Below are positions 45,537 through 54,121 of a stretch of 64,000 bases of DNA, piece by piece. Under the pieces are notes generated by a model, which saw only the letters and a list, made by a program, of their open reading frames with translations, had not been told where the DNA came from and made no database searches. The position numbers and the translations under genes were made by a program. The DNA comes from Atlantibacter subterraneus (GTDB lineage: Bacteria > Pseudomonadota > Gammaproteobacteria > Enterobacterales > Enterobacteriaceae). The stretch is from assembly GCF_027853245.1 (NCBI RefSeq), contig NZ_JAPTZM010000007.1; one strand, written 5' to 3'. How positions within the stretch are numbered: position 1 is the first letter of the stretch; every line of letters starts with the position of its first letter.

Positions 45537-46250
45537 TTACCCACCCAAATACGCGCTACGCACCGCTTCGTTCGCCAGCAGCGCATCACCGGTATCGGAT
45601 AGCACCACGTGGCCGTTTTCCAGCACATAGCCGCGATCGGCAAGCTTCAGCGCCTGGTTGGCGTTCTGCTCTACCAGGAAGATGGTCATCCCCTCTTCGC
45701 GCAGCTGTTCGATGGTATCGAAAATCTGCTGGATAATGATCGGCGCGAGACCCAGCGACGGTTCGTCCAGCAGCAGCAAGCGCGGCTGGCTCATCAGGGC
45801 ACGGCCAATCGCCAGCATCTGCTGTTCGCCGCCGGACATGGTGCCCGCGCGCTGGATGCGGCGCTCGTGCAGGCGTGGAAACAGCTGGTACACCCGCTCG
45901 ATGCGTTCGTGATACTGCTGGCGATCGGCAAAGAAGCCGCCCATCGCCAGGTTCTCTTCCACCGTCATCCGGGAGAACACGCGGCGCCCTTCCGGCACAA
46001 TCGCCACTGCTTCACGCATGATTTTGGCGGTATGCCAGTCGGTAATATCTTTGCCGTCAAACACGATCCGCCCGCTGGTAGCACGCGGATCGCCGCACAG
46101 CGTGCCGAGCAGCGTGGTTTTACCCGCGCCGTTGGCCCCAATCAGGGTAACGATCTCCCCCTGCTTAATCTGCAAACTGACGTCGTGCAGCGCCTGGATT
46201 TTGCCGTAATGGGCGCTGACTTTGTCAAAAGACAACATGACTTTTTCCAT
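45537..46250 (-). CDS. livF: Branched-chain amino acid ABC transporter ATPase LivF
   Basis: The protein has 237 aa, the E. coli length. Walker A GANGAGKTT, signature MSGGEQQML, Walker B LLLLDEPSLGLAP. Together with LivG it energises uptake of leucine, isoleucine and valine (also phenylalanine) through LivHM. It is last in livKHMGF and starts 1 base after livG ends. Confidence 0.98.
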   Translation of the reverse strand: MEKVMLSFDKVSAHYGKIQALHDVSLQIKQGEIVTLIGANGAGKTTLLGTLCGDPRATSGRIVFDGKDITDWHTAKIMREAVAIVPEGRRVFSRMTVEENLAMGGFFADRQQYHERIERVYQLFPRLHERRIQRAGTMSGGEQQMLAIGRALMSQPRLLLLDEPSLGLAPIIIQQIFDTIEQLREEGMTIFLVEQNANQALKLADRGYVLENGHVVLSDTGDALLANEAVRSAYLGG

Positions 46251-46251
46251 C

Positions 46252-47019
46252 TTATGCCTCGCCCAGGTATGCGCGAATTACATCAGGGTTATTTCGGATC
46301 TGCTCCGGCGTGCCGTTAGCCAGCGGCGTGCCCTGGTTTACCACGTAAATGCGATCGGAAATCCCCATCACCAGTTTCATATCGTGCTCAATCAGCAGGA
46401 TGGTGGTGTTGTGGTGGTCGCGCAGCTCGACGATCAGTTCATCCAGCTCTTTGGTCTCTTTCGGGTTCAGGCCCGCCGCCGGTTCATCCAGCATCAGAAT
46501 TTCCGGCTGGGTTACCATGCAGCGCACAATCTCCAGACGGCGCTGGTCGCCGTAGGCCAGGTTACTGGCCTGGCGGTTGGCGTGCGCCAGCAGCCCGATA
46601 CGGTCGAGCCAGGTGGCGGCGCGATCCAGCGCTTCGCTCTGGGTGCGGCGAAACGCCGGGGTTTTCAGCAGGCCGGAAAACAGACCGGTTTTTAACTGCT
46701 GATGCTGTGCCACCAGCAGGTTTTCAATCACCGTCATTTCGCGGAACAGACGCACGTGCTGGAAGGTACGCACTACGCCCATACGCGCGATTTGCTGGCC
46801 CGGCAGGCCCTCAAGATGCTTGTCGCGCAGTTTGATGGTGCCGCCGGTCGGCTTATAAAAACCGGTCAGGCAGTTGAACACCGTGGTTTTCCCTGCGCCG
46901 TTCGGGCCGATTAACGACACGATTTCGTGTTCGCGCAGCTCCAGAGAGACATTGTTGACCGCCAGCAGGCCGCCAAAACGCATCATCAGGCCTTCAACGC
47001 TTAAAAGTGGCTGACTCAT
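46252..47019 (-). CDS. livG: Branched-chain amino acid ABC transporter ATPase LivG
   Basis: The protein has 255 aa. Walker A GPNGAGKTT, the degenerate signature LAYGDQRRLEI typical of LivG, Walker B ILMLDEPAAGLNP, and the extended C-terminal BCA_ABC_TP tail. It forms the nucleotide-binding pair with LivF. Its ATG overlaps the livM stop by 4 bases. Confidence 0.98.
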   Translation of the reverse strand: MSQPLLSVEGLMMRFGGLLAVNNVSLELREHEIVSLIGPNGAGKTTVFNCLTGFYKPTGGTIKLRDKHLEGLPGQQIARMGVVRTFQHVRLFREMTVIENLLVAQHQQLKTGLFSGLLKTPAFRRTQSEALDRAATWLDRIGLLAHANRQASNLAYGDQRRLEIVRCMVTQPEILMLDEPAAGLNPKETKELDELIVELRDHHNTTILLIEHDMKLVMGISDRIYVVNQGTPLANGTPEQIRNNPDVIRAYLGEA

Positions 47020-48293
47020 GCTTTCTCTCCTTCAGCGTGCCCATTCTTCAACTTCAACTGAGGACGGGTCATCGGCAACAGCCCCTGCGGACGCCAGATC
47101 ATCATCAGCACCATCAGGCCGCCCAGCATCAGCATGCTGTACTCGTTGAAATCACGCATCAGCTCGCGCGACACCACCAGCAGGATAGCCGCCAGGATAA
47201 CCGCGAACTGCGAGCCCATCCCGCCCAGCACCACAATCGCCAGCACAAACGCCGATTCGGTGAAGGTGAAGGATTCCGGGCTAACAAAGCCCTGGCGTGC
47301 GGCAAACAGCGTCCCTGCGAAACCGGCAAACGCGGCGCTGATGGTAAACGCGGTCAGCTTGATGCGCGTCGGATTGAGGCCCAGGGAACGGCAGGCGATC
47401 TCATCTTCACGCAGCGCTTCCCAGGCGCGGCCCAGCGGCATACGCAGCAGGCGGTTAATCACAAACAGGGTGATCACCACCAGCAGCAGCGCCACCAGAT
47501 AAAGGAAAATAATGCGATCGCTGGGGTCGTACTTCATGCCGAAGAAGTTGCTGAAGGTATCCCAGCCCCCTTCGCGCGGCGTGCGGCTAAACTCCAGGCC
47601 GAACAGCGTCGGTTTGGGGATCTGGCTGATGCCGTTCGGTCCGCCGGTCACTTCAGTGTTGTTGAGCAGTAAAATACGGACGATTTCACCGAAGCCTAAG
47701 GTGACAATCGCCAGATAGTCGCCGCGCAAACGCAGCACCGGGAAGCCCAGCAGGAAGCCTGCCGCCGCAGCCACCAGGCCCGCCAGCGGGAGACAGGTCC
47801 AGAAGCCGAGACCATAATAGTGGTTCAGCAGCGCAAAAGTGTATGCGCCGATGGCGTAGAAGCCGCCGTAACCCAGCACCAGCAGGCCAGACAGCCCCAC
47901 AACCACGTTCAGGCCCAGGCCGAGGATCACGTAAATCATGGTCAGGGTGGCGATATCCACCGTGCCGCGCGACACCATAAACGGCCAGGCCACCGCCAGT
48001 ACCAGCAGCGCCACCAGGAACAGTTTTTGTTTCGGCGTGGAACCATCGATCGCGGGCAGAATGAACTTCGGTCCGGAGACTTTTTTGAAGCTTTTCTGGA
48101 AGAAGGGGCGCAGCAGCTGGAACAGAAACACCACTGCCGTACCCACTGCAATCCACTGCCAGCGGATCGCAGAGGCGGTATCCACCACCAGTTTGGTGCC
48201 GGACAGGCTTAACTGAACGCCCATCATTACGCCAGCCAGCACGAAGAACATCACGGCAGAGAGCAGCGCCATGGCAAAATGCATCGGTTTCAT
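47016..48293 (-). CDS. livM: Branched-chain amino acid ABC transporter permease LivM
   Basis: The protein has 425 aa. An N-terminal DUF3382-type extension precedes the BPD_transp_2 permease core (for example GLNVVVGLSGLLVLGYGGF and the coupling region AWEALREDEIACRSLGLNP). It is an inner-membrane partner of LivH. It overlaps livH upstream and livG downstream by 4 bases each, a sign of coupled translation. Confidence 0.98.
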   Translation of the reverse strand: MKPMHFAMALLSAVMFFVLAGVMMGVQLSLSGTKLVVDTASAIRWQWIAVGTAVVFLFQLLRPFFQKSFKKVSGPKFILPAIDGSTPKQKLFLVALLVLAVAWPFMVSRGTVDIATLTMIYVILGLGLNVVVGLSGLLVLGYGGFYAIGAYTFALLNHYYGLGFWTCLPLAGLVAAAAGFLLGFPVLRLRGDYLAIVTLGFGEIVRILLLNNTEVTGGPNGISQIPKPTLFGLEFSRTPREGGWDTFSNFFGMKYDPSDRIIFLYLVALLLVVITLFVINRLLRMPLGRAWEALREDEIACRSLGLNPTRIKLTAFTISAAFAGFAGTLFAARQGFVSPESFTFTESAFVLAIVVLGGMGSQFAVILAAILLVVSRELMRDFNEYSMLMLGGLMVLMMIWRPQGLLPMTRPQLKLKNGHAEGEKA

Positions 48294-49216
48294 ACTTTCT
48301 CTACCTCCGGACGGCCCAGAATACCGGTAGGCATGACCAGCAAGACGCCAATCAACAGGGCGAAAGAGACCACATCTTTATATTCGGTGCTCAGGTAGGC
48401 AGAGGTCAGCGCTTCGGTCAGGCCGAGGATCAGTCCACCGATCATCGCGCCCGGAATGCTGCCGATGCCGCCCAATACCGCAGCGGTAAAGGCTTTCATC
48501 CCCGCCATAAAGCCGATGTACGGGTTAATCACGCCGTAGAACTGGCCCAACAGTACCCCAGCAACCGCCGCCATCGCCGCGCCGATCACGAAGGTCAGCG
48601 AGATGACGCGGTCAGTATTAATGCCGAGCAGGCTGGCCATTTTCAGGTCTTCGGCACAGGCGCGGCAGGCGCGGCCCATGCGGGAATAACGAATGAAAAG
48701 GGTCAGCGCCAGCATCGCCAGGAAGGTGACGATCCAGATAACAAGCTGCATGGTGGTGATGGTGGCAGTGAAGTTTTCACTGCTGCCCACCAGCCACTGG
48801 CCGTTAAACAGGCTCGGCAGCGCCACATCGCGCGAACCCTGGGTCAGGCTGACGTAGTTTTGCAGGAAAATGGACATCCCGATGGCGGAAATCAGTGCGA
48901 TCAGGCGCTTGGAGCTACGCACCGGGCGATAGGCGACCCGTTCGATGCTCCAGCCGTAGGCGCTGGCAATGACAATCGCCCCGATAAAGGCCGCCCCCAC
49001 CAGCAACCAGCTGGCGTCGATACCCATCATCATGAGCGCCGCCACGATCATAAAGGAGACGTAACTGCCGATCATGTACACCTCGCCGTGGGCGAAGTTA
49101 ATCATGCCGATAATGCCGTACACCATGGTGTAGCCGATGGCGATCAGCGCGTAGGTACTCCCCAGCGTGACGCCATTAAACATTTGCTGCAAAAAATAGA
49201 GGAACTGCTCGGACAT
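48290..49216 (-). CDS. livH: Branched-chain amino acid ABC transporter permease LivH
   Basis: This 308-aa polytopic permease has the conserved NGVTLGSTYALIAIGYTMVY start and the coupling segment RACAEDLKMASLLGIN. With LivM it forms the channel for the shared LivJ and LivK binding proteins. It lies 47 bases after livK. Confidence 0.98.
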   Translation of the reverse strand: MSEQFLYFLQQMFNGVTLGSTYALIAIGYTMVYGIIGMINFAHGEVYMIGSYVSFMIVAALMMMGIDASWLLVGAAFIGAIVIASAYGWSIERVAYRPVRSSKRLIALISAIGMSIFLQNYVSLTQGSRDVALPSLFNGQWLVGSSENFTATITTMQLVIWIVTFLAMLALTLFIRYSRMGRACRACAEDLKMASLLGINTDRVISLTFVIGAAMAAVAGVLLGQFYGVINPYIGFMAGMKAFTAAVLGGIGSIPGAMIGGLILGLTEALTSAYLSTEYKDVVSFALLIGVLLVMPTGILGRPEVEKV

Positions 49217-49263
49217 AACGTAACCTTTTTCACTCGTTCAGGTCAGCGATCCACGGTGCGCGT

Positions 49264-50376
49264 TTATTTCGCCACGTTGGTTGACGACCCGTCGGCATGC
49301 CACTGGAATACACCAAATTCAAATCCCTTCAGATCGCCTTTTTCATCCCAGTTCAGCGGCCCAATCACGGTATCAGCCCCGTGTTGTTTCAAGTCCTTAA
49401 TCAAATCAGCCGGTTCTTTTGAACCGCTTCTGTCCATCGCAGTCGCCAGTGACTGTACGGCGGCATAGGTGATCCACACATACGGGCCGCTGGCATCTTT
49501 TTTGTCGGCTTTCAGGGCATCCACGATAGCCTTGTTGGAGGCTTCCTGGTCATAGCGTTTCGGCATGGTCACTAACATCCCCTCGCCCGCATCGCCCGCA
49601 ATATTGGAAAGCGACGCATTACCCACGCCTTCCGGGCCCATAAACTGGGTTTTCAGACCGGTGGCGCGCGCCTGGCGCAGCATCTGGCCCATTTCCGGGT
49701 AGTAACCGCCGTAATACACGAAATCGATATTTTCTTTTTGCAGGCGCGCCAGCAACGCGGAGAAATCTTTCTCGCCTGCGGTGATGCCGTCAAAGAACAC
49801 CACGTTGGCACCGCCTTTTTTCAGGCCGTCCTGAACGGAACGCGCCAGGCCTTCGCCGTATTGCTGTTTGTCATGGATGATGGCGATACGCTGCGGCTTC
49901 ACGGTTTCCAGAATATAGTTCGCCGCCGTTGGGCCTTGTGCGGAATCTAACCCGGCGGTACGCATGATCATCTGATAGCCGCGCTGGGTCAGTTCCGGGT
50001 TGGTCGCGCCCGGGGTGATCATCAGAATGCCTTCGTCTTCATAGATATCGGAAGCCGGCTGGGTCGATGATGAACACAGGTGGCCAATCACATATTTAAT
50101 GCCGTCGTTAACGATTTTGTTGGCGACGGCGACGGCCTGTTTCGGATCGCAGGCGTCGTCATACTCCACGCCCACCAGAGTGTCGCCTTTGATCCCGCCT
50201 TTGGCGTTGATGTCTTTAATCGCCTGGCGCGCGCCGTTAAATTCCATATCGCCCCACTGGGCGACCGGGCCGGACATCGCCCCCACGACCGCGACCTTAA
50301 TCTCCTGCGCTGCTGCCGTGTGAGTCAATGCCAGCGCGACCATCCCTGCGATTACTGTTTTCGCGTTGTATTTCAT
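49264..50376 (-). CDS. livK: Leucine-specific periplasmic binding protein LivK
   Basis: The protein has 370 aa. A signal peptide (MKYNAKTVIAGMVALALTHT then cleavage near AAAQ) is followed by a type I periplasmic binding fold, with VAVVGAMSGPVAQWGDMEFN and the disulfide region DDACDPKQ...HLCSSSTQP. It is closely related to LivJ about 1 kb away. I favour the start at 50376 by homology, although two upstream in-frame ATGs (50391, 50385) exist. It is first of livKHMGF; Lrp and leucine control it in E. coli. Confidence 0.96.
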   Translation of the reverse strand: MKYNAKTVIAGMVALALTHTAAAQEIKVAVVGAMSGPVAQWGDMEFNGARQAIKDINAKGGIKGDTLVGVEYDDACDPKQAVAVANKIVNDGIKYVIGHLCSSSTQPASDIYEDEGILMITPGATNPELTQRGYQMIMRTAGLDSAQGPTAANYILETVKPQRIAIIHDKQQYGEGLARSVQDGLKKGGANVVFFDGITAGEKDFSALLARLQKENIDFVYYGGYYPEMGQMLRQARATGLKTQFMGPEGVGNASLSNIAGDAGEGMLVTMPKRYDQEASNKAIVDALKADKKDASGPYVWITYAAVQSLATAMDRSGSKEPADLIKDLKQHGADTVIGPLNWDEKGDLKGFEFGVFQWHADGSSTNVAK

Positions 50377-50794
50377 TCCGTACATCCCCATTCATGCCAG
50401 TTGTAAATTTCTGGTTTTATTATGGTTAAAAAATGTTCTGCTGTTTTTGTAAACAACACTATTTTTACCTGTCTCTTTAATGAGTTAGCGCTAAATTTCG
50501 CTACTCAACAGGCTAAAACGTCTATATATCATGACATTAAGCAAAGATAATATTCTGGATTCAGCCAGAGTTAAACAAAAAAAAGCAGAGATTTCAGCAT
50601 AAAATATTGGTGCAATAAGCCGAACAAATCACTACCTTTCAGAGTAAAAACCTGGTTAAATTTCATTCCCGGAAGATTCGCACTGCTTTTGATACGTGAT
50701 AAAAACTATTCAACTACTGAATCCATTAAAAAAGAGTGGGCGTTATGGTCAATAATTTGGATACACTCCGACAAACTGCCTTCGGGATGCCACT
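50377..50794. promoter_or_regulatory. livK-panM divergent intergenic region (about 420 bases)
   Basis: AT-rich DNA with several A/T tracts, as expected for an Lrp-controlled promoter, but I cannot define individual sites. No coding frame is supported; a plus-strand frame from 50689 to 50895 overlaps the panM start and lacks any family resemblance. Confidence 0.5.
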
Positions 50795-51178
50795 ATGAAA
50801 CTCACTATTATTCGTTTGCAGACGTTGACGCCGCAGGACCATATCGACCTGGGCAAAATTTGGCCGGAATACTCCAGCGCATCGTTGAAGATTGATGAAG
50901 GCCACCGCATTTACGCCGCGCGTTTTAACGAGCGGTTGCTGGGCGCAGTACGCGTGACGTTAACCGGCGATCAGGGTGCGATGGATTCACTGCGGGTCCG
51001 GGAAGTGACGCGCCGACGCGGCGTCGGGCACTATTTGATCGAAGAAGTAATCCGCGATAACCCCGCCATCAATCACTGGTGGATTTCCGACGTTGGCGTC
51101 GAAGACCGTAACGTAATGAATGCGTTTATGCAGGCGCTGGGCTTTTCGATCGAGGAAGGTGGTTGGGAGAAGCGCTAA
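50795..51178 (+). CDS. panM: PanD maturation factor / regulator PanM (GNAT fold)
   Basis: This 127-aa GNAT-domain protein has the acetyl-CoA-binding segment RRRGVGHYLIEEVI and the conserved HRIYAARFNERLLGAVRV. PanM promotes autocatalytic activation of aspartate decarboxylase PanD and, with CoA, limits beta-alanine supply for pantothenate synthesis. It lies between livK and livJ as in E. coli and is the only plus-strand gene in the liv cluster. Confidence 0.95.
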   Translation: MKLTIIRLQTLTPQDHIDLGKIWPEYSSASLKIDEGHRIYAARFNERLLGAVRVTLTGDQGAMDSLRVREVTRRRGVGHYLIEEVIRDNPAINHWWISDVGVEDRNVMNAFMQALGFSIEEGGWEKR

Positions 51179-51184
51179 AAAAAA

Positions 51185-51215
51185 CCGGTCGCTGGCTATC
51201 AGCGACCGGGGTTTT
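51185..51215 (+). terminator. panM terminator
   Basis: CCGGTCGCTG-gctat-CAGCGACCGG is a perfect 10-bp stem followed by GGTTTT, starting 6 bases after the panM stop. Its right arm is also the left edge of a direct repeat. Confidence 0.88.
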
Positions 51216-51249
51216 CGAGCACAGTCAACGCCGCTACGGCGTGAAAGGC
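51204..51249. repeat. Intergenic direct repeat, copy A
   Basis: This 46-base unit begins GACCGGGGTTTTCGAGCACA and ends GGCGTGAAAGGC. It matches copy B (51329-51374) at 44 of 46 positions. The terminal CGCCGCTACGGCGTGAAA part is also present in inverted, imperfect form at 51271-51290. Confidence 0.9.
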
Positions 51250-51299
51250 AATTCACTCTTTGCCCGAGCATTTCACGTTGTAGCAAGGCGACAAGTGAG

Positions 51300-51340
51300 A
51301 AAATCCCCGGGAGCTTACATCAGTAAGTGACCGGGGTTTT
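51300..51340. terminator. Bidirectional hairpin terminator between panM and livJ
   Basis: AAAATCCCCGG-GAG-CTTAC-loop-GTAAG-TGA-CCGGGGTTTT: a long interrupted stem with A and T flanks, placed to end livJ on the minus strand and to catch read-through from panM. Confidence 0.8.
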
Positions 51341-51374
51341 CGAACGCAGTCAACGCCGCTACGGCGTGAAAGGC
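51329..51374. repeat. Intergenic direct repeat, copy B
   Basis: This 46-base unit begins GACCGGGGTTTTCGAACGCA and ends GGCGTGAAAGGC, with two mismatches to copy A. Its first 12 bases form the right arm of the livJ-side terminator hairpin. The sequence style is that of dispersed enterobacterial intergenic repeats. Confidence 0.9.
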
Positions 51375-51384
51375 GACAGGCAAA

Positions 51385-52488
51385 TTATTTGGCGTCAGTC
51401 GCCGTGCCGTTCGCATGCCAGGTAAACACGCCAAACTCAAACCCTTTCAGATCGCCCTTCTCATCCCATGACAGCGGACCCATCACGGTTTCAACAGAGT
51501 TAGCTTTCAGGTATTTAGCGATTTCAGCCGGATCGTCAGACTGGTTCAAACCGGCCTGCAGAGATTGCAGCGCAGCGTAGGTGGTCCACACAAACGCGCC
51601 GCTCGGATCCTGTTTCTTGGCTTTGATCGCGTCCACAATCGGTTTGTTCGCCGGAACCTGATCGTAGTTCTTCGGCTTGGTTACTAACATGCCTTCGGCA
51701 GATTCACCGGCGATGTTAGACAGAGACACGTTCGCCACGCCTTCCGGGCCCATAAACTGGGTTTTCAGACCTGCCGCGCGCGCCTGGCGCAGGATCTGGC
51801 CCATTTCCGGGTGGTAGCCACCGTAGTAAACGAAGTCGATATTTTCTTTCTTCAGACGCGCTACCAGGGTAGAGAAATCTTTCTCACCAGCGGTGATACC
51901 GTCAAAGAACACCACGTTCGCGCCAGCTTTCTTCAGGTTATCCTGCACGGAACGCGCTAGGCCTTCGCCGTACTGCTGTTTGTCGTGGATAACTGCGATG
52001 CGCTGCGGCTTCACTTTCTCAGCAATGTATTTCGCCGCGGTCGGGCCCTGGTCGGAATCCAGACCGGTGGTGCGCAGCACCAGCTGATAACCCCGCGCAG
52101 TCAGTTCCGGAGCGGTCGCCGCTGGCGTGATCATCAGAATGCCTTCGTCTTCGTAGATATCAGACGCTGGCTGTGTAGAAGAAGAGCACAGGTGGCCGAT
52201 AACATATTTGATGCCGTCGTTAACCACTTTGTTCGCTACCGCTACCGCTTGTTTCGGGTCGCAGGCGTCATCGTATTTGGTCACAACCAGTTTGTTGCCT
52301 TTGATGCCGCCCTTAGCGTTAATATCGGCAACCGCTTGCTCTGCGCCAGTAAACTCCTGGTCTCCATACTGCGCGACCGGGCCGGACATTGCGCCGACGA
52401 CGGCGATCTTAATATCTTCCGCCATTGCCGCGCTGCTCATCGCCAGAGCGATACATCCCGCCAGTAACGCTTTACCCGTCATTTTCAT
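51385..52488 (-). CDS. livJ: Leu/Ile/Val periplasmic binding protein LivJ
   Basis: The protein has 367 aa, the E. coli length. Signal peptide MKMTGKALLAGCIALAMSSA, then AMAEDIKIAVVGAMSGP and the two-cysteine region DDACDPKQ/HLCSSSTQ. It binds leucine, isoleucine and valine for LivHMGF. I chose the start at 52488 because GGGGAT lies about 8 bases upstream and the E. coli protein starts there; the longer frame adds a Thr-rich leader. It is separated from the other liv genes by panM. Confidence 0.97.
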   Translation of the reverse strand: MKMTGKALLAGCIALAMSSAAMAEDIKIAVVGAMSGPVAQYGDQEFTGAEQAVADINAKGGIKGNKLVVTKYDDACDPKQAVAVANKVVNDGIKYVIGHLCSSSTQPASDIYEDEGILMITPAATAPELTARGYQLVLRTTGLDSDQGPTAAKYIAEKVKPQRIAVIHDKQQYGEGLARSVQDNLKKAGANVVFFDGITAGEKDFSTLVARLKKENIDFVYYGGYHPEMGQILRQARAAGLKTQFMGPEGVANVSLSNIAGESAEGMLVTKPKNYDQVPANKPIVDAIKAKKQDPSGAFVWTTYAALQSLQAGLNQSDDPAEIAKYLKANSVETVMGPLSWDEKGDLKGFEFGVFTWHANGTATDAK

Positions 52489-52691
52489 CCTGAGGATCCC
52501 CATTGTTGTGGTTGTTGAAGTTGTTTTGTTGTTTTGATTTGGCACATTATATCGCTATCGCACTAAGGCGCAGCATTAGATAGTAGAAAGGAGGGACGCC
52601 ACCGGTGCCTGAGCAGCATACTCTGCTAAAACATACCCCATTTTTCTGATTTTGGAACAACAATTTTGTGGGGTGAATAACAGAAAGTGAG

Positions 52692-52740
52692 CGCGGCGGG
52701 GTCTTATTGCAACATTAGTGCAACAACAATGCCCGCCGCG
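52692..52740 (-). other. Structured element after the aminotransferase gene
   Basis: CGCGGCGGG (52692-52700) pairs with CCCGCCGCG (52732-52740), enclosing a smaller dyad TTGCA-n7-TGCAA (52707-52723). It lies directly after the stop of the PuuE-like gene but is not followed by a T run, so termination is uncertain. Confidence 0.55.
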
Positions 52741-52746
52741 TCAGGG

Positions 52747-54006
52747 TTAGCGCGGTAAAACCTGTTTAAGAATATTTAGCGCCTGGGTGAATTGCGCTTG
52801 TGGGATTGTCAGCGGATACAGGAAGCGGATCACGTTGCCGTACACTCCACAGGTGAGTAACAGCAACCCCTGCTCCAGCGCCGCTTGCTGAACGTCGCGG
52901 GTGATGTCCGGTGACGGTTTGCCGGTTGCCGGGTCGTTAAACTCGATGGCAATCATCGAACCCAGCCCGCGCACCTGCGCTATCGCTTTGCTCTGCGCCT
53001 GCTCCAGCACCTCTTTCAACTGCGCACCAAGTTCATTTGCGCGCTGGCACAGTTTTTCATCGTCAATGACGTCCAGTACCGCATGGGCCGAAGCAATCGC
53101 CAACGGGTTACCGGCGTAGGTTCCGCCCAGCCCGCCCGGCGCGGGGGCATCCATCACCTCGGCGCGCCCCGCGACGGCGGATAGCGGCATTCCGCCCGCC
53201 AGGCTTTTCGCCATGGTGATCAGATCGGCTTTCACCGGATAATGCTCCATGGCGAACAGTTTGCCGGTACGCGCAAAGCCGGTCTGGACTTCATCGGCAA
53301 TCAACAGGATGCCGTGCTGGTCACAAATCTGCCGCAGCGCGCTGAAAAATTCCGGCGGCGCAACGTTAAATCCGCCTTCACCCTGAATGGGCTCTAATAC
53401 AATTGCCGCCACCTGGTCCGGGGCGATATCGGCTTTAAAGAGGTATTCCAGGCTTTCCAGCGCCTGCTCAACGCTGACGCCGTGCAGGTCATTCGGGTAG
53501 CGGGCATGGAACACCGAACCGGGGAACGGACCAAAGCCGAGCTTATACGGGGCCACTTTGCCGGTGAGCGCCATGGTCATAAAGGTTCGGCCATGAAACG
53601 CGCCGCTAAAGGTAATAATGCCGGGGCGACGAGTGCTGGCCCGGGCGATTTTCACGGCGTTTTCTACCGCTTCCGCGCCGGTAGTAAAAAACGCGGTTTT
53701 CACCGGCCCTTCAATGGGGGCGCGCTCGTTGATGCGTTCCGCCAGCGACACGTACCCTTCGTAAGGCACAATTTGATAGGCGGTATGGGTAAAGGCCTTA
53801 AGCTGCTTTTCAATCGCCTCAACCAGGCGCGGATGGCGGTGCCCGGTATTCAGCACGGCAATCCCGGCGGCGAAATCAATCACTTCCCGGCCTTCCACAT
53901 CCCACAGGGTGGCGTTTTCCGCACGCTCAGCGTAAAACCCGCACATCACGCCGATACCGCGCGGCGTTGCATTCTGACGGCGTTGATTTAGTTCTGAATT
54001 TTTCAC
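52747..54006 (-). CDS. 4-aminobutyrate aminotransferase, PuuE/GabT-like
   Basis: This 419-aa class III PLP aminotransferase aligns better with PuuE than with GabT: ATPRGIGVMCGFYAERAENA, TAYQIVPYEGYVSLAE and LTCGVYGNVIRFLYPLTIP are PuuE-like. PLP site: LLIADEVQTGFARTG and the Lys of TMAKSLAGGMP. It should convert GABA and 2-oxoglutarate to succinate semialdehyde and glutamate; another omega-amino acid is possible. The start is GTG at 54006 with GGAGAG six bases upstream. The gene is divergent from a MocR-type regulator, which probably controls it. It is not present at this site in E. coli K-12. Confidence 0.88.
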   Translation of the reverse strand: MKNSELNQRRQNATPRGIGVMCGFYAERAENATLWDVEGREVIDFAAGIAVLNTGHRHPRLVEAIEKQLKAFTHTAYQIVPYEGYVSLAERINERAPIEGPVKTAFFTTGAEAVENAVKIARASTRRPGIITFSGAFHGRTFMTMALTGKVAPYKLGFGPFPGSVFHARYPNDLHGVSVEQALESLEYLFKADIAPDQVAAIVLEPIQGEGGFNVAPPEFFSALRQICDQHGILLIADEVQTGFARTGKLFAMEHYPVKADLITMAKSLAGGMPLSAVAGRAEVMDAPAPGGLGGTYAGNPLAIASAHAVLDVIDDEKLCQRANELGAQLKEVLEQAQSKAIAQVRGLGSMIAIEFNDPATGKPSPDITRDVQQAALEQGLLLLTCGVYGNVIRFLYPLTIPQAQFTQALNILKQVLPR

Positions 54007-54121
54007 TTTCGTCTCTCCGCAGCTTTTTTACGTTGATGCAACATGTACACTACATTGTGGTTTATTTAGCGCGCTTTGGTTCTATAATCGAGTACCAATC
54101 CTGACTGATTGAGGGATCCAA
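54007..54121. promoter_or_regulatory. Divergent promoter region of the aminotransferase and the MocR regulator
   Basis: A TATAAT hexamer at 54083-54088 is a good -10 for the plus-strand regulator; the -35 is unclear (TTTATT at 54061 gives a 16-base spacer). A GAGGGA Shine-Dalgarno lies before the TTG start at 54122. MocR proteins usually bind direct repeats here, but I cannot identify them with confidence. Confidence 0.5.

Noticed and set aside
50689..50895. Small plus-strand frame upstream of panM
   Set aside because: It overlaps the panM start in another frame, shows no family features and has a weak start.
51204..51374. CRISPR-like repeats
   Set aside because: There are only two direct copies with unequal context, and no regular spacers or cas genes.
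53482..53991. Plus-strand frame opposite the PuuE-like gene
   Set aside because: It is antisense to a conserved PLP aminotransferase, with no supporting signal.
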